From positions 55,562,639-55,626,638 of the forward strand of contig NC_089220.1 of the NCBI RefSeq assembly GCF_963924675.1: a DNA stretch of 64,000 bases, read 5' to 3'. This document shows positions 11,488-24,599 of the stretch, one piece after another (the stretch's first letter is position 1; every line of letters begins with the position of its first letter). The notes beneath the pieces are model-generated. The model was not told the DNA's origin. It did not search any database and saw nothing but the letters and a program-made list of their open reading frames with translations. Source of the stretch: Phocoena phocoena (lineage: Eukaryota > Chordata > Mammalia > Artiodactyla > Phocoenidae). A program made the translations under genes and the position numbers.

Positions 11488-13204
11488 TATCAATGCTATA
11501 TCTTTTCTCACTTTAAGACATGTAAATGGGCATGCGTGATTGGAGGGGAACATATACCCTTCTCCCTATTTTCTGTATGTCCATAAGAAAAATCATTGTT
11601 TCAGTTCCAATTAAAATTAATATAGATTAATATAGATAATCAAGACTCTAATAGAACCAATGATATTAAAGGAATGCAAATGTGCATTGAAGATAGTGTA
11701 TGTGTGTTTTAATCTTAATTATTAAGAAAAAGAGAGAGAAACAAAGACACTATTTTCTTAAAGTAAAAATGTGTGGTTGTACCAGCAGGTGAAAGAAGAT
11801 ATTAAAACATCAATTTGCAGGAATATAGAAAGTGGTAGAAGGTTTAAGGGAAAGTGAACTTGATATCTTTTGGTTTAAATACCTGCAAGTAATGAGTCTG
11901 AAAAGAAACAATGAAATGTGCTAAAATTTTGACAAAGTTGACTCTGTTTGGATTGGATTATTTAAAGAAAATCAAATTTTATGAGCTCTTTACTGCCATT
12001 TTTTATATTACTCAAGACTAGAATTTTGTTTTCTTTTTGTTCAAGTGACAAATTGGTTTGGAATTACACAGTTTGCTCTTAAGGAAAGGTAATGTAGTCT
12101 GCCCAGCCATGAAAACTTTCTTGCCATACTAGAATAACTTTATGTGCTTTTGTGCTGAATTTGTCTTGCCCATAATTATTTTTAAAAATAACAAATGACA
12201 GAATTTCTTCACTCCTTAAACAGTTTTAAAAATCCTTATAATTGTATTACTTCTGCTATATTTTAAAAGAAGCTATTAACATTCAGAGTAATAGGTTGCC
12301 TGATCTGACAGAATGAGAATTAATTATGTAGGACTGAGTAAACGATTGAGAAAAATATGTTTATTTTTTATTATTATGTACTATGGTTAGATTTTTGAAC
12401 ATTTTCTTATCTGACAGGCCTATAAAGAAGACTTTTCTCTTTCTTCTTGATCTATACTTAACTCTCATTTTAGTAGATTAGGGTTTTGCAAACCATAACA
12501 AAACATTTGAAAAATTGTATCCTGTTCTTGACAAACCCTTAGGATTGAGAAAGAAATACTTTTAACTAGTCTCTACTTTGAATGGCTACATAGTTATTTA
12601 CATGTGTTCAATAAGAAACTGTCCTCCTTTTTACTAGGATATAATTAGACATACTGATTGTACAAACAAGGCCATTCCTAGAGTTTCATGCTTGAGAATA
12701 GATTTCATTTATTATGGAATGACAAGCCTGCCATTAAAGTTCACACTTCATATGTGAAAGCAATGCTTGCAAAACCCTTCTAGGAAACTGGTCTGTTACC
12801 TATTCTTTGACTTGCCGGGTCTTTGCTGGTAGTTTAGGAAAGTTAGTAGATTTGATGGGTGGGAATTCAAGGTAAAAGGAATGCACCCAAATTTATAGGT
12901 ATGAATGAATTTCTTGGTTTTCCTGTATATACTTAACCGTGTCAGCAAAAATGTGTTTGCCCTTGCTGAGAGTGATTTGGTAGCTGGTACCTCAAATAAG
13001 GAGTAACTGTTTAATTCAAAGAAATAGCCTGAAGATATTTAATAGTTCAATGCTTAACAGGACTGAAAGGTAAATTTGCACACCTATCAATTCTTTTGCA
13101 AAGAGCTATGTCAGAAGATTTTGCCATAGCTGCAAAATAGTTCTACTCCGTGAGCCATTAAGGTAATGTGGAATGAAACAGTGGAAAGTGCATTACAGGA
13201 AAAT
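11488..13204. other. No feature recognised
   Basis: Repeat-poor, AT-rich unique DNA. No open frame with coding character, splice-bounded exon or RNA gene was recognised. Confidence 0.45.
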
Positions 13205-13450
13205 TGAAATATTTAGTAGTATCTACCATCTCTTAAGTGCCTTCTTTATTCTAGGCGCAGTGCTAGGCACTTTAGATGTTATGTTATATAATCCTTAACA
13301 CAATTTTTAAAATAGAATCTCATTCTATGTTACAAATGTCAAACTGAGATTGGTAACTTTCAATAACTTACCAGAGACCACACAGCTAGTTGAGTTGCAA
13401 AGTCATGAATCAAAACCAGGTTTGTGTTGCCAAAGCAAGTGTCCTTCCCC
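13205..13450 (-). mobile_element. MIR SINE
   Basis: In antisense it shows the MIR core and tail: 'ggcgcagtgctaggcacttt' near 13255 and 'ccacacagctagttgagttg' near 13379. MIR is an ancient tRNA-derived, L2-mobilised SINE shared by mammals. This copy is divergent. Confidence 0.82.
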
Positions 13451-13669
13451 CTGAATACTTAGTGTAACTGAGTTCTCCATTTCCAGTGAAAACATTTTAG
13501 GCATATGAATGACAAATTAACCATTTCAGTTTCTTTCCCTCCCCTGTGTTGATTTATGTACATTTTAAAAAATGTAGATCTTATGTAGACAGGTAGACCT
13601 TAAAGTGGAAGTAGACACCAAAATTAATGAAGAAACGTTCTCTTCTGGAACTGTGGTCCAGTGAAAATT

Positions 13670-15360
13670 TGAGGAATCTGTAGATTACTTTGCGTAGTAT
13701 GGGCATTTTAATAATATTAATTCTTCTAATCCATAAGGACAGAATATCTTTCAATTTATGTGTGTCTTCCAGTTTTCAATATACAGGTCTTTCACTGCCT
13801 TAAATTTATTTCTAGGTATTTTATTCTTTGTGATGCAATTATAAATAGGATTATTTTCTTAATTCTCTTTCTGATAGTTTGTTATTAGTGTATAGAAATG
13901 CAACAGATTTTTGTGTATTTATTTTGTATCCTGCAACTTTATTGAATTTATTAGCTCTAACAGTTTTTGATGGAGTGTTTAGAGTTTTCTCTATATAATA
14001 TCATGCCATCTGAAAGTAGTGACAGTTTTACTTCTTTCTTTTCAATCTGGATGCCTTTATTTATTTTTCTTGTCTAATTGGCCTGGCTAGGACTCCTAAT
14101 ACTATGTTGAATAGAAGTAGAAAGAGTAAATATCTTTTACTTTTTTCTGATCTTAAAGGAAAAGCTTTCAGCTTTTCACCATCTAGTATGATGTTAGCTG
14201 TGGGCTTGTTATATATGGCCAACCACAAGTATCTTATATCAAACATCTTTTCTGACCACAATGATATGAAACTAGAAATTAATTATACAACAAAAACTGG
14301 AAAATTCACAAATATGTGAAGATTAAACAACATGCTGCTGGACAACAAATGGGTCAAAGAAGAAAACAAAAGATAAGTAAAAAATGAAGAGATAAACAAA
14401 AATGGAAATATAACATACCAAAATTTATGGAAACAGCTTTAAGAGGAAAATTCATAGCAATATATGCCTTCCTCAAGAAACAAGAAAAGTTTCAAATAAA
14501 CAACCTAACTTTATACCTCAAGGAACTAGGAAAAGAAGAACAAAGCCCACAGTTAGTAGAAGAAAGGAAATAAAGATTAGAGCATAAATAAATGGAGACT
14601 AAAAAGACAATAGAAAAAAACCAATGAAACTAAGAGCTTGTTCTTTGAAAAGATAAAGTTGATAAACCATTAGTCAGACTGTCAAGAAAAAAAGAGATTG
14701 CCCAAATAAATAAAATTAGAAATGAAGGAGGAGAGGTTACAACTGATATCACAGAAATATAAACAACTATAAGAGAATTCAATGAAGAGTTATATGTCAA
14801 CAAATTGGACAACCTAGAAAAAAGTGAATAAATTCCTAGAAACATACAACCTATCAAGAATTAATCATGATGATATAAAAAATCTGAACAGACACATTAC
14901 TTGTAAAGACATTGAATCAGTAGTCAAAAATCTCTCACAAAGAAAAGTCCAGGACCAGATGGCTTCACTGGAGAATGCTACCCAACATTTTAAGAAAAAT
15001 TAATACCCATCTTTCTCAAGCTCTTCCAAAAGATCAAGGAGGATGGAACACTTGTATCGTTTTATAAGGCCAGCATTACCCCAATACCAAAACCAGACAA
15101 GGATGGCACAAGAAAAGATAATTACAGGCCAATATCATTGATGAACATAGATGTAAAAATCTTCAACAAACTATTAGCAAACTGAATTCAACAATGCATT
15201 GAAAGTGATCATACACATGATCAAGTGGGATTTATTTCTTGGATCCAAGGATGGTTCAACATCCACAAATCAGTCAATGTGATACACTACATTAATAAAA
15301 AGGATAAAAGTCATGTGATCATCTCAATAGATGCAGAAAAAGCATTTGATAAATCTATAA
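13670..15360 (-). mobile_element. L1 ORF2 fragment with 5' inversion (twin-priming structure)
   Basis: Two L1 ORF2 pieces lie head to head. The part at 13670-14220 is antisense and covers the RT domain from just after its middle to the post-RT region. The part at 14221-15360 is sense and covers the endonuclease end to the 'aaaaagcatttgataaa' region of RT. In L1 coordinates the second piece ends about 100 bases before the first begins. This is the arrangement twin priming gives for an element on the minus strand. The RT motif in the antisense part is L-S-D-G instead of F-A-D-D (14005-14016). No 3' UTR or A-tail is found at the left edge. Confidence 0.85.
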
Positions 15361-15369
15361 TATATTGAA

Positions 15370-15890
15370 CTTCATTAGGCACTTTATTTCAGCTGTTTCA
15401 ACATTTTTAAAATTATCACTTTTGAGTGTGCTTATGTGGGTTTTTAGTATGATGAGATTATGATATTCACCTTAGATATAATCTTTATGATTTTGTTTTG
15501 GTCTTATTTTATTTTTTGCATATTGCCTCACTAACATGTCTAGGGGCATTATAATATTTTATAAGAAGCTAATATTTTACAGTGGCACTGTAAAGATAAA
15601 TCAATTTCCATTCTCTTTAAAATAAAGTCAGATCTGTTATCTTTCTCATCCCCATCCTCATTACTTTTAGGTCACCATCATGACCTTTTCTTTTCCTGAA
15701 ATCCTCACCACTGATGCTTTCTTTTTGCTATAAGCCTTGCAAATGCTGATACTCCTATCTTTTTTACTTAACTTTTTTTCAAGTCTCAGCATATTAGGTA
15801 TGTGTTCTTACACTGTAACTCACATAGCACAGGTCTTCCCTTGCTTATAATTATTATTACACTTTCTGTTTTTGCTCTTTTTATTATCTG
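15370..15890. other. No feature recognised
   Basis: AT-rich DNA without recognised repeats or exons. Confidence 0.4.
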
Positions 15891-15894
15891 TATT

Positions 15895-16240
15895 TTTTGT
15901 TAGACTAGAGCTTGGTGAGAGCAACACCTATGTCTACCTCAGGCCCATTCAGCAGGATTTTGCAGTTCATATACTGAACAAAGTTGCCCATTCAAGGGTG
16001 AATGTTTTGTTAGGGTTTATGTTCCACTCTTTACTAAGCCATTTGCTCTTTCTGTCAGTTTCCCACCAGATGGGGTACAGTTTTGCAGTTAATTATCAGG
16101 TTCTTTTTAAAATTCTTCCAGAGGTCTTGTATGTACAAATGGGCCCCTGGGCTAGCTGTTCATAATTGTATCTCTAGGATAGATTCAGTGCCTCGCAAAG
16201 ATAAGTACTTAAAAAATGTTTGACTAGTTGAATGGCTTAA
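15895..16240 (+). mobile_element. LINE-2 3' end, split by an unidentified insert
   Basis: The left part ('ttagactagagcttggtgag' to about 15942) and the right part (about 16168-16240, ending near 'aaaaaatgtttgactagttg') resemble consecutive pieces of the L2 3' end. Between them lie about 220 bases that do not fit L2. The insert has no recognised family, so it is either an unknown repeat or a poorly conserved part of the region. Confidence 0.45.
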
Positions 16241-16324
16241 TTGTTGTTAGCTCCCGATAACTGGTGTTTCTTCCATTCAGTAACAGTGCTTTAGTTTTAT
16301 GTCATCTTAGGAAGTAATTGATGT

Positions 16325-16565
16325 AGCTATTAGAACAATGAATTTGGAGCTCCTGAGTTTATTATTCCCGTTTCACAATTTACCAACTGTGTTACCTTGG
16401 GAAAGTTACTTAACCTCTCTGATTTTTAGTTCCCTCATCTGCTAAGTGAAAATATTAATAGTAGTTACTGCATAGAATTACCATGGAATTAAATGAATGA
16501 AAATACATAGAGTTTGAGACGGTGCTTGACACATAAAAATGCTATTTAAGTTCTTGTTACTGTCC
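16325..16565 (+). mobile_element. MIR SINE
   Basis: The MIR core appears in the sense direction: 'gttaccttgggaaagttact' near 16391, then 'ttagttccctcatctgctaa'. The 3' part near 16520 resembles 'gtgcttgacacataaaa'. The copy is divergent and unduplicated. Confidence 0.82.
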
Positions 16566-16569
16566 TTAC

Positions 16570-18489
16570 TGTCAGAAGCAACCCTGTAAAATTCATTGTT
16601 TGATTACTTTAAAAGTATTTATTACATCTTTCATTAGATTACTCAAATTTCTTAAAAGTAAAATTTCCCTCTGGCTTCTGTTATAGGAATAGTGTTGATT
16701 CTGCTGAGAAATGGGTTATCTAAAATTGATCATGTTCCCATGTTTGTATTACTGCTCGAGTATTCAAAGCTGAATGTGCAGTCACTTGCAGCAAATTAAT
16801 AAGATTTTACAATATGTAATGCATATACTAATTTACATAGGTCTTGCTTATATATTACCTTTAGATTGTATTTCTATTATCTCAAGTTGATTTAGGAAAT
16901 TAATGTTTCATGTCAAATAATCACTTGGCAAAATATAAGACAGTGAACCTAATTTTCTACATAATTTTCATCGTCTCTTAATTTTCCAGTATAGTTTTCA
17001 CTTCTATCCAACTAATAAAACCTGTCAAATGGGAAAATATGAGGATATTTTGTATAATATGCTTTCTGCATGTAAAATAGTTTTATTTGTATTATGTATT
17101 CTTAGAGGACACATTATCAAATGGTAAATCAGAATATAGTTATTGCAATTCGATTTACGTGCTGCCCTAAAGTATTTACTGCTATATTATGTCTTTATAA
17201 TACACATATAAGGAACCATATATTTTGTGGAAGATGACTTCTATAGACTTACTAACCTGAAGTGGCTATATTAAGGAAATTAAAAATCTCCCAAGAAAGG
17301 AAAATACGAAGCAAACAGACAAACAAAATCCCCTGGTTATTTTAAAATCAGAGTGAAAACTTTAATATTTGATTCAAAACTGCTCTAATATCAGAGGCAT
17401 TAATAGCCCCTGGAGATATTGTTTAAATTGTCATTATGTGAAGACTGGAATAATTGATATTTTGTGGTTGTTAAACACTTGCATGTACTTCTTTAAACAA
17501 TTTCTAATTGTCAATAATTTAAAAATATGTTGACAGTGTTCTGATACAATCACAATATGGGAAACATATGGGGTGCTTATACATTCTGAATTTAAAATCC
17601 CATTTTACTTTAATTGGGACAGAAAATTGAGCTTCTAAGACATGTATTATTCTGATTTTTTTCTGTGCTGTAATATGACTCCAAAGTTAGCTTTCAGTAT
17701 TTTTTCCTCTCTTTACACAATCTTCTTAAGGTCAAAAACTTGTTGTACCATATTTTAAAATGACTTCTAGAGAAATACTATACTAAATTGATATTAACAG
17801 TTTAAAGTAAATTTACCCAAGAGATCTTAGTATCCTTCCAGAGCAGGTGTCTTAGCAAGTGAGGGTTATGAACTTTATTCTATTTTCCATTCTCTTATCA
17901 AAAATTCTCATACAAATACCCATAGGCAATAGTAAAAATAACACCTTTAATGGCCTAGGTAATTAAAACTCAAGAAAACTGCCTGAGGGAATAGCCTTGT
18001 GAATCTTTTTTTTTTTTTCTTCACAAACCTTTTAAGAAAAAAGTAAGTAAAATCCCTGAAATCATTGTATATATAATCTCCTCGGTGCTGTGCCTTCCTG
18101 TATCCTTAGGAGACATATTTAACTAAAAGGTAAAAGACCAAAGAAGGAAAATTTGTGCTGCCAATCCCATTGGGCAAAATAAACTGTGGAATTGGAGAGC
18201 AGGAGGTCCCTTTTCTAATTTAACTTTGATTGATTACATGGTCCTGTTACCAAAGGTTACAAAACTTCCTCAATGCCATAAAGTTAGTTATCAGCACAGA
18301 TTGACTATAAGAAGGCAGTTCTATCAAGTCAGTCTGTATTTGGTTACTTTCCTCTTACATGGTTAATGACATTTGTTTTGCAAGGAATGAACACAAATAT
18401 TCCAATGTTAATGAAGTTCCTTAAAGCTTGGATTTTGTACCTTTTGACATGAGTTATTAGTGACAGACTTTAAGCAACCAAATGACAAG
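16570..18489. other. No feature recognised
   Basis: About 1.9 kb of AT-rich DNA without recognised repeats, exons or RNA genes. A T-run lies at 18007-18019. Confidence 0.45.
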
Positions 18490-18730
18490 AAACAAGTCTA
18501 AATTCTAAAATAGTCACAGTGATAAGAAAGTAGATAGAGAAAAAAGGATCAGTAAGAGGCTATTATTATGGTCCTGGCCAGAGCATGACAGAGCACTTGA
18601 CCAATGATAGAGAATCTGGGGATAATTTGAAAGGGAAAGACCATGTAAACATTTGGGAGATAAAAACCAAAGACTGGGATTGAACCTGAGTGAGAGGAAG
18701 ACCTTGAGAATGATACCCATAGCCTCTATC
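18490..18730 (+). repeat. Ancient dispersed repeat, family not assigned
   Basis: The segment around 'gtaagaggctattattatgg' resembles a common mammalian repeat whose consensus I recall with 'ttaggaggctattgcaatag' and a following 'gagagatgatg' block. The same family appears at 38505-39390. I cannot name it reliably from memory. Confidence 0.4.
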
Positions 18731-19967
18731 ATGTATGAAAAGAACTAAGCATAAGGAGTGACTGTAAGGGAGCAGAACTTTTCACCTCAAAATGTCTTTG
18801 GCATGTGGATTTTCTTAAGCTGAAAACAATCAAGGCCCAGAGAGACTCAGGAAGAACTTTTGACCTTCCCCCTAACTGCCTAAAGAATGTAGATAGAAGG
18901 CCTGTTCCAGGAAGGGAGATATCACCATAGATAACTATAGTATGAGCTAGGCATGGAGACAGGGAGGAACCTAGCAAAGTCTGTTAAATTCCTCTCTGTC
19001 CCACTGTCTCTGTATGGCCCAGCAAACATTTGTTTATCAAACATCTGCTTTTCTATCTCCATCTCAATCTCTTTCCTCCCCTCTGAAGTCCCAAACCACT
19101 ACTCCCAACATTCTCTTTTGTCTTTAGCTGAAGATGATATTTAAGGTAAGTGTTTGAGCCGTTTTGGCAGGTTACTCAATTTGCCTGGATCTCTCTCAAG
19201 TATACATGGTATTAAACTTTTATATGATTTCCTCTTGTTAATCTGTATCACATTAATTTAAATCATAAACCAGCCAGAAGGACCTAGGAAGATAGAGGAC
19301 AATTTCTTCCTCTCTGACATGAAAAGAAGGCCTTCACATTTCCCTCAGCCTAACTAGACTTGGCAAAGGCTTCTTTGTGCCTCTAGGCCCCTGATTTCCT
19401 TCTCACCCAGGCCTAACCACAGAGGTCTTCCTTTTTCTTAGAACATTTATTTAGAAAACACATACTTGCAATTTTTTGCGATTCTTTTTCTGCCCCTTTG
19501 AGATATGAATCATTTTAAAAGCCTCTTCCCAATTTACAGAAACAAGGCTATCTTTCTCGCAGACCTGAGAACTTTCTCTTAGAAATGTACTCATTAGGGA
19601 AGATAGCCTTCCTATCTCTCAGTCTTTGTGGGAGGGTAAGAGTCTAACTTCTATTTGCAAAACTCCCTCTTGGACTAAAGATATGAGAAGTTTATTTTTC
19701 TTTTGGATAAAGCAAATTAGCCAACTTAGATGGTCACCTCAGTTGTTTTGTTTTTTTGTTCGCTCTCAGTTCTACCTTGACATTCACTTCTCTGAAACTG
19801 TATTGATTTTTATCCCTTGATAACAATGCATGAACTAAGAATTCAGTAAAATGTTTCTTGTTTGAGGAACTCAGTTAAGACTAAGCATTTCTATTAATCT
19901 TTGCCTTCTCAGCATCAGTTTCTAACTAGTTATCTAGCACAAATATTTTAAATTTCAAAGGGAAATT
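18731..19967. other. No feature recognised
   Basis: Unique DNA, slightly less AT-rich than its surroundings, with open frames below 85 codons that show no recognisable domain. Confidence 0.45.
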
Positions 19968-20332
19968 ACATTAGTTTTCTGAGGCTGCTATAACAAGGTA
20001 CCACAAAGTAGGTGGCTTAAAATAACAGAAATTTGCGGTCTCACAGGTCTGGAGGTTAGAAGTCCAAAATCACAATCTCATTAGGGCTCTCTGAAACCAG
20101 CAAACCTTGCTATTCCATGGGTTGAAGGTGTATCAATCTAATCCAAATTCCCCTCTTCTCGTAAGGGCACCAGTCATATTGGATTAGGGGATCTCTCTAT
20201 TCCAATATGACCTCATTTTAACTAATTTGATCTGCAATGACTCTATTTCCAAATAAGGTCATATTCTGAGGTACTGGGGGGGTTAAGGCTTCACCATATC
20301 TTTTGGAAGGACAGTATTAAATCCTTAACAGA
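19968..20332 (-). mobile_element. MaLR solitary LTR (MLT1-type)
   Basis: In antisense it shows the conserved MLT1 3' end ('gctgctataacaaggtacca', 'ggtggcttaaaataacagaa'). The middle has 'aaataaggtcatattctgag', and the 5' end lies near 20330. Only the LTR is present, with no retroviral genes. Confidence 0.85.
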
Positions 20333-21584
20333 GATTAAAGGATGATACCATGCCTTCAAATTCAAAGTCCTTAATGAAGCTCTTAGAGTACTTACATCTA
20401 ATCACCTTCTGTTTATCTTGGGTACTTTAAAACTTGATGGAATTTGAGTCAACCCAACAAACTGGGAAGAACAAATACCAAGTCCTTTTATCATAAACAA
20501 CTTAAATATGAATATTTTTGGAAAAGCATATATCATTAGCTACTGCTAATTTCACCTTCACAACGGGTTTGATGATTTCTCAGCAAATATTAAAGATGAT
20601 ATAAAAGACATATTTGTGAAATTACAACAAACTCTGACAATGCAATTCAGAAACTACCACTTGGTGGCAAGATAATGCTGCTGTTAATGTGCTTAGCAAT
20701 GACCTAAATGCTTGCTCTTTTGAATTACAAATCCTTGATAAATTTAAAATAGGTTTGTAAAGGGAGTCAGGCTAAATCATTGATACTTTTTTTAAAAGAA
20801 AATAATTTGCATAATAAAAGTGATTCTGGTAAAATACATACGTAAAATCCAATTCAAACAATGAGCTAATTTTATTGACTATCATTAAAAAGATACCTAA
20901 AATGAAACATGAAAATTAATGAGAAAATATATTCCATAGATATATTTTATGTCTGTATGAATCTTTAAAAGTCCTAGCCTAAGGTGTGGTGTCATAAATA
21001 TTTTTTTCAGTTCTAACCCATTTGGTTGAGCATAACTATGTAATCCAGTATTTATATTTATCTCCTGGTAGAACTTTAGAATGCCTCCCTGTATTATTGA
21101 ACTTCTGCCACATTTTACAAGAATTAATGAAGCTTCTGGCAGAGCAAATGGATTCCTTATTTACTTCATCAACGGCATGGTATCAAGTGTTATACTTAGA
21201 AAATGTACAAGATCTGCTTAATGAACCTAGTCTTTCTAAAATATAGGAGCATAACTATCTCCAAGGACTCTCTGTTTGAGGAGAAATACAGTAATAATAA
21301 GAAAAGCCTCTTCATATTGGTGAAGGACAATGAAAAGGGATAATTAGAAAAATGTTTGTGGGAAAGAAATTACGTGGTTATAGAGAGTACCAAAGGTTAA
21401 ATAATATTCTTGAGGAAAGGGGATTTCACATAATTAGTTGCTTGTTTTGTTGTCAAATGATTGACCCTTTCAACACTTAGTTTCTTCATAGTCATTTTGG
21501 GGTATATTTAAAGGAAAGGAGTAGACTCTCTTTGGCATATGAGAGACAAGAGTTTGAATTTTTATATTTTGATGTTATTTTGAG
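20333..21584. other. No feature recognised
   Basis: AT-rich unique DNA. A 74-codon open frame at 21022-21246 has no recognised domain, promoter or splice context and is treated as chance. Confidence 0.45.
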
Positions 21585-21830
21585 GCAATGTATTATAGTA
21601 GTTAGGTAAGCAAGATTTGGCATTAGACTACTTGGTTTGAGCCTCACTTCTATCATCTACTAGCCATGTAGTCTTGAGCAAGTTACTTAATTTCATTTCA
21701 CCTCAGTTTCATCACTTGTAAAATGGGGGAAATAATAGTATCTACCTCATAGTGTTGTTTTAAGAACTAAATAGAATTATCCATTTAAGGTGCTCGGCAT
21801 AGTACCTCTTATATTGCAGACATAAAGCAT
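21585..21830 (+). mobile_element. MIR SINE
   Basis: Sense-direction MIR with 'gtcttgagcaagttacttaa' near 21671, 'cacctcagtttcatcacttg' and 'ctacctcatagtgttgtttt'. The match covers most of the MIR length. Confidence 0.88.
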
Positions 21831-23127
21831 TCTGTTTCTTATTATTTTCCCTAAGCATCCATGGGTACACAATTCTCTTAAGATATTTGAGAATAGTGAG
21901 TATCTTGGAAGGATCTCAGGAAAGATGTTTCTACCAAATTTCCTTCTCCCAAGTCTTTTCACAGCTTACTAACAGTTTTCAAGTAGGGAAAGATTATGGG
22001 GTCATTTAGGTTGCTGACAGAAGATCAATTTTTCTTACTCTTTTTGACCTTTGGTGCTCTTCTTTGGCCGGCAATCAGAATTCAAAGAATGCCTAGAGGT
22101 GTCGCATTTTCTGGTAAAGTGCTGAAGCCCTGTTGTATTAATGCTGACTGTAGTTCCAAGACGAGCTTTTCAACTTCTGTGCCATGCTCTTTAATGAATA
22201 TTGCCAGGGGCTGCCAACTTTTAAACTTTTTCTTTTTTCTCAGAATTTTTAATCTCTTAACATATAGCCAAAGCAGATATAGAGGGAGATATCACAATGT
22301 CACTCAAGGTGCTGAAATATTCTACTCCATGGTTATTGCCACTGGCAAATGGGTAACTCTATATCTAAGCAAAGGATCCTAAATGCACTTGCTGTACCAA
22401 TTAGGTCACAGAGGAATGCTCCTTTTTGTTAAGTTTAAGGTTGGCTATTTGTTAATTTAACATAAGCAACCTGGGGATAAATAAATCATCTTGGAAAATT
22501 AAGTTTAAATGTTAAGAAAGAATATTTTTATAGAAATATGTGGTATCTCAGGACTTCAGAGTTTGTTTTCACATTTACAGGTATTTTTTGGTGTTAGTGA
22601 AACAAATAAGCTACAGCAAACAATATTTCTGTCAGAGTTACCTCCTATCACGGAGTATTAGTAGCAGCAAAGACCTGAGGGAATCAAAGAGCCCTGGATT
22701 ATCTCTTATACAATACAGTAGACAGAGATATAAAAATAAGCAACTGGCCATTTTGGGGGACAGAATAGCATTTCTTCTTCTTACCTCTTTCTACTCAAAA
22801 TACACAGAAATGTAAAATCAAAACAAAAAACATAGTTGTGCTTAAATACTTGCTGTTGTAGCCAAAACACAGACAGCATGTTTCTAGCTAAATAAAAAGT
22901 CTGGTCAGTTCAGTGAAAATTCTGAAAATAACAAAAGGTAGTGGTGGGGATAGAAATAATTAAAAATTCTGGTTAAAATTCCATGCTTATTCATTGGGTC
23001 TTGAGGTGTATTCCTGTACTGTGGAGAAAGATTCCCTCCAAAAAATTTTGGCTCAGACAGTTAGAGGCCCAGTTCATCAAATAGTTTAGTACTTTTCCTG
23101 ACTATTGCTAAAGTCAGCCACAGAAGA
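21831..23127. other. No feature recognised
   Basis: Unique DNA. It contains an open frame of 128 codons at 21996-22382 (+). That frame has hydrophobic stretches but no domain I recognise and no visible promoter or splice context. Confidence 0.45.
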
Positions 23128-23445
23128 ACACAGAAGAACAGTACATGATTCCACTTATACGAGATATCTAAAATAGCAAAGTTTATAACAATAGGGAGTA
23201 GAATGGTTACCAGAGACTGGGGGGAGGGGAAAATGAAAGTTGCTGTTCAATGGATATAGTTTCTGTTATGCAAAATGAGTAAGTTTTAGAGACCTGCTGT
23301 CCAACACTGTGCAGGTAGTTAACAATACTGTATTGTGCACTTAAAATGTTGTTAAGAGGGTATGTCGCATGTTAAATGTTCTTACTGCAATTAACACCCC
23401 CCAACTGTCATCTATCTTCAGTGTTTAAAAGATAAATAAATAAAT
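23128..23445 (+). mobile_element. Old L1 (L1M-type) 3' UTR tail
   Basis: Sense-direction L1 3' UTR: 'tgattccacttatacgagat' near 23147, 'ggttaccagagactgggggg' near 23206, and a tail like 'cttaaaatgttgttaagagg' leading into an A/C-rich end. Confidence 0.85.
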
Positions 23446-23869
23446 GCAGTTTCCTCATTAAAATGAAACAAACAAAACTTAGAATCAGTTGAGAATATTT
23501 AAAACATTAGGGCAGGTTAGTATATTTAGATAATAAAGCATATTTTTATTGGGAGCTGGGGTGACATGGTATACACAGGAGATTGTACTCCATAGCTGAC
23601 GTAAGAGTTATACTTTTCAAATTGAAAGGAAATTGAAATATTTTGGAGAACTGGACTTCACAGAAGAGGACTTTCTGCAAGATCTCTCACGATCATAAAA
23701 TTGATACAGAAAGGCAGATGGACTATCTATTTGGCACTGTGTCCCATTTGGGAGTGAATCCCTTAGCACAGATTATAGTTTGCTCTGTTTAGAAACAGAT
23801 CAGAATCTGCCTTCTTTGTCCTGGTTGAATATCAATTTGTATCTTGCCCTGGTCCTACAAATTCTCTAC
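23446..23869. other. No feature recognised
   Basis: Unique AT-rich DNA between the L1 tail and an L2-like fragment. Confidence 0.4.
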
Positions 23870-24175
23870 TTTTCCTCTCTAAAACCCAATTTATGTTACC
23901 CTGCTTTTGATCACCACCATAAAATGTAATCTCCTTCTCCTCTGAAGTCCCACAACATTAATTGATATTTGACCATCTACTGCTTTGAGACACCTCTCAT
24001 ATTATTGTTTTGAATTGTTATTTGATTAACTTTATTTACAATGAATAGGAGAGCTTCTGAAATTCACCACCCCCCTACCCCACCACCAAGACATAAATAC
24101 CTTGGGATTTATTTGTATTCTCCACCCTTCTCAGTTATACAGAGTGATTTTCAATAGGTTTGTTAATGACTACTA
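23870..24175 (+). mobile_element. LINE-2 3' fragment (degenerate)
   Basis: Weak but ordered similarity to the L2 3' end: 'ctcctctgaagtcccacaac', later 'ggatttatttgtattctcca', and near the end 'ttttcaataggtttgttaat', which fits the L2 tail 'gctcaataaatgtttgttga'. Confidence 0.5.
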
Positions 24176-24479
24176 TGAGCTTCATAACACTGTTCCAGTT
24201 CTAACTTACACCTTCCAGAATCCCCAAATATTTTATTTTTGGCATACAGGATTGCAATAAATAAAAAGACACTCTAGAGCCCATAACACATGTATGCTCT
24301 AGATACTGAAGTGAATGAAGAATTAGCTGGCATCTAGGGCAAGGCCTATTAGGGTAGAAGTAATTAACCATGGGTCTCAGTTCTATTTTTACCATGTATG
24401 TGCAAAAACTCAATTAAGCTTCTTAACTCCACTTGAATGCCAACAGGTGTGGACTGGTTGTATTTAACTACATTCTGTT

Positions 24480-24597
24480 TTGTTTTTGGCCATGCCACAT
24501 GGCATGCAGGATTTTAGTTCCCAGACCAGGGACGGAACCCATGCTCCCTGCAGTGGAAGAACAGAGTCTTAACCACTGGACTACCAGGGAAGTCCTT
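24480..24597 (-). mobile_element. CHR-related tRNA-derived SINE, short
   Basis: Antisense SINE head: 'ggactaccagggaagtcc' marks its 5' end at about 24597, and 'ggccatgccacatggcatgc' its 3' region. It is older and shorter than the CHR copies at 25048, 25945 and 38097, and resembles the CHR-1 type shared by cetaceans and ruminants. Confidence 0.75.
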
Positions 24598-24599
24598 AA

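Noticed and set aside
21022..21246. 74-codon open frame with leucine-rich composition
   Set aside because: Short, unlike any family I know, and without gene context.
21996..22382. 128-codon open frame in unique DNA
   Set aside because: No recognised domain, no good start context, splice signals or neighbouring exon; long AT-rich windows produce such frames by chance.
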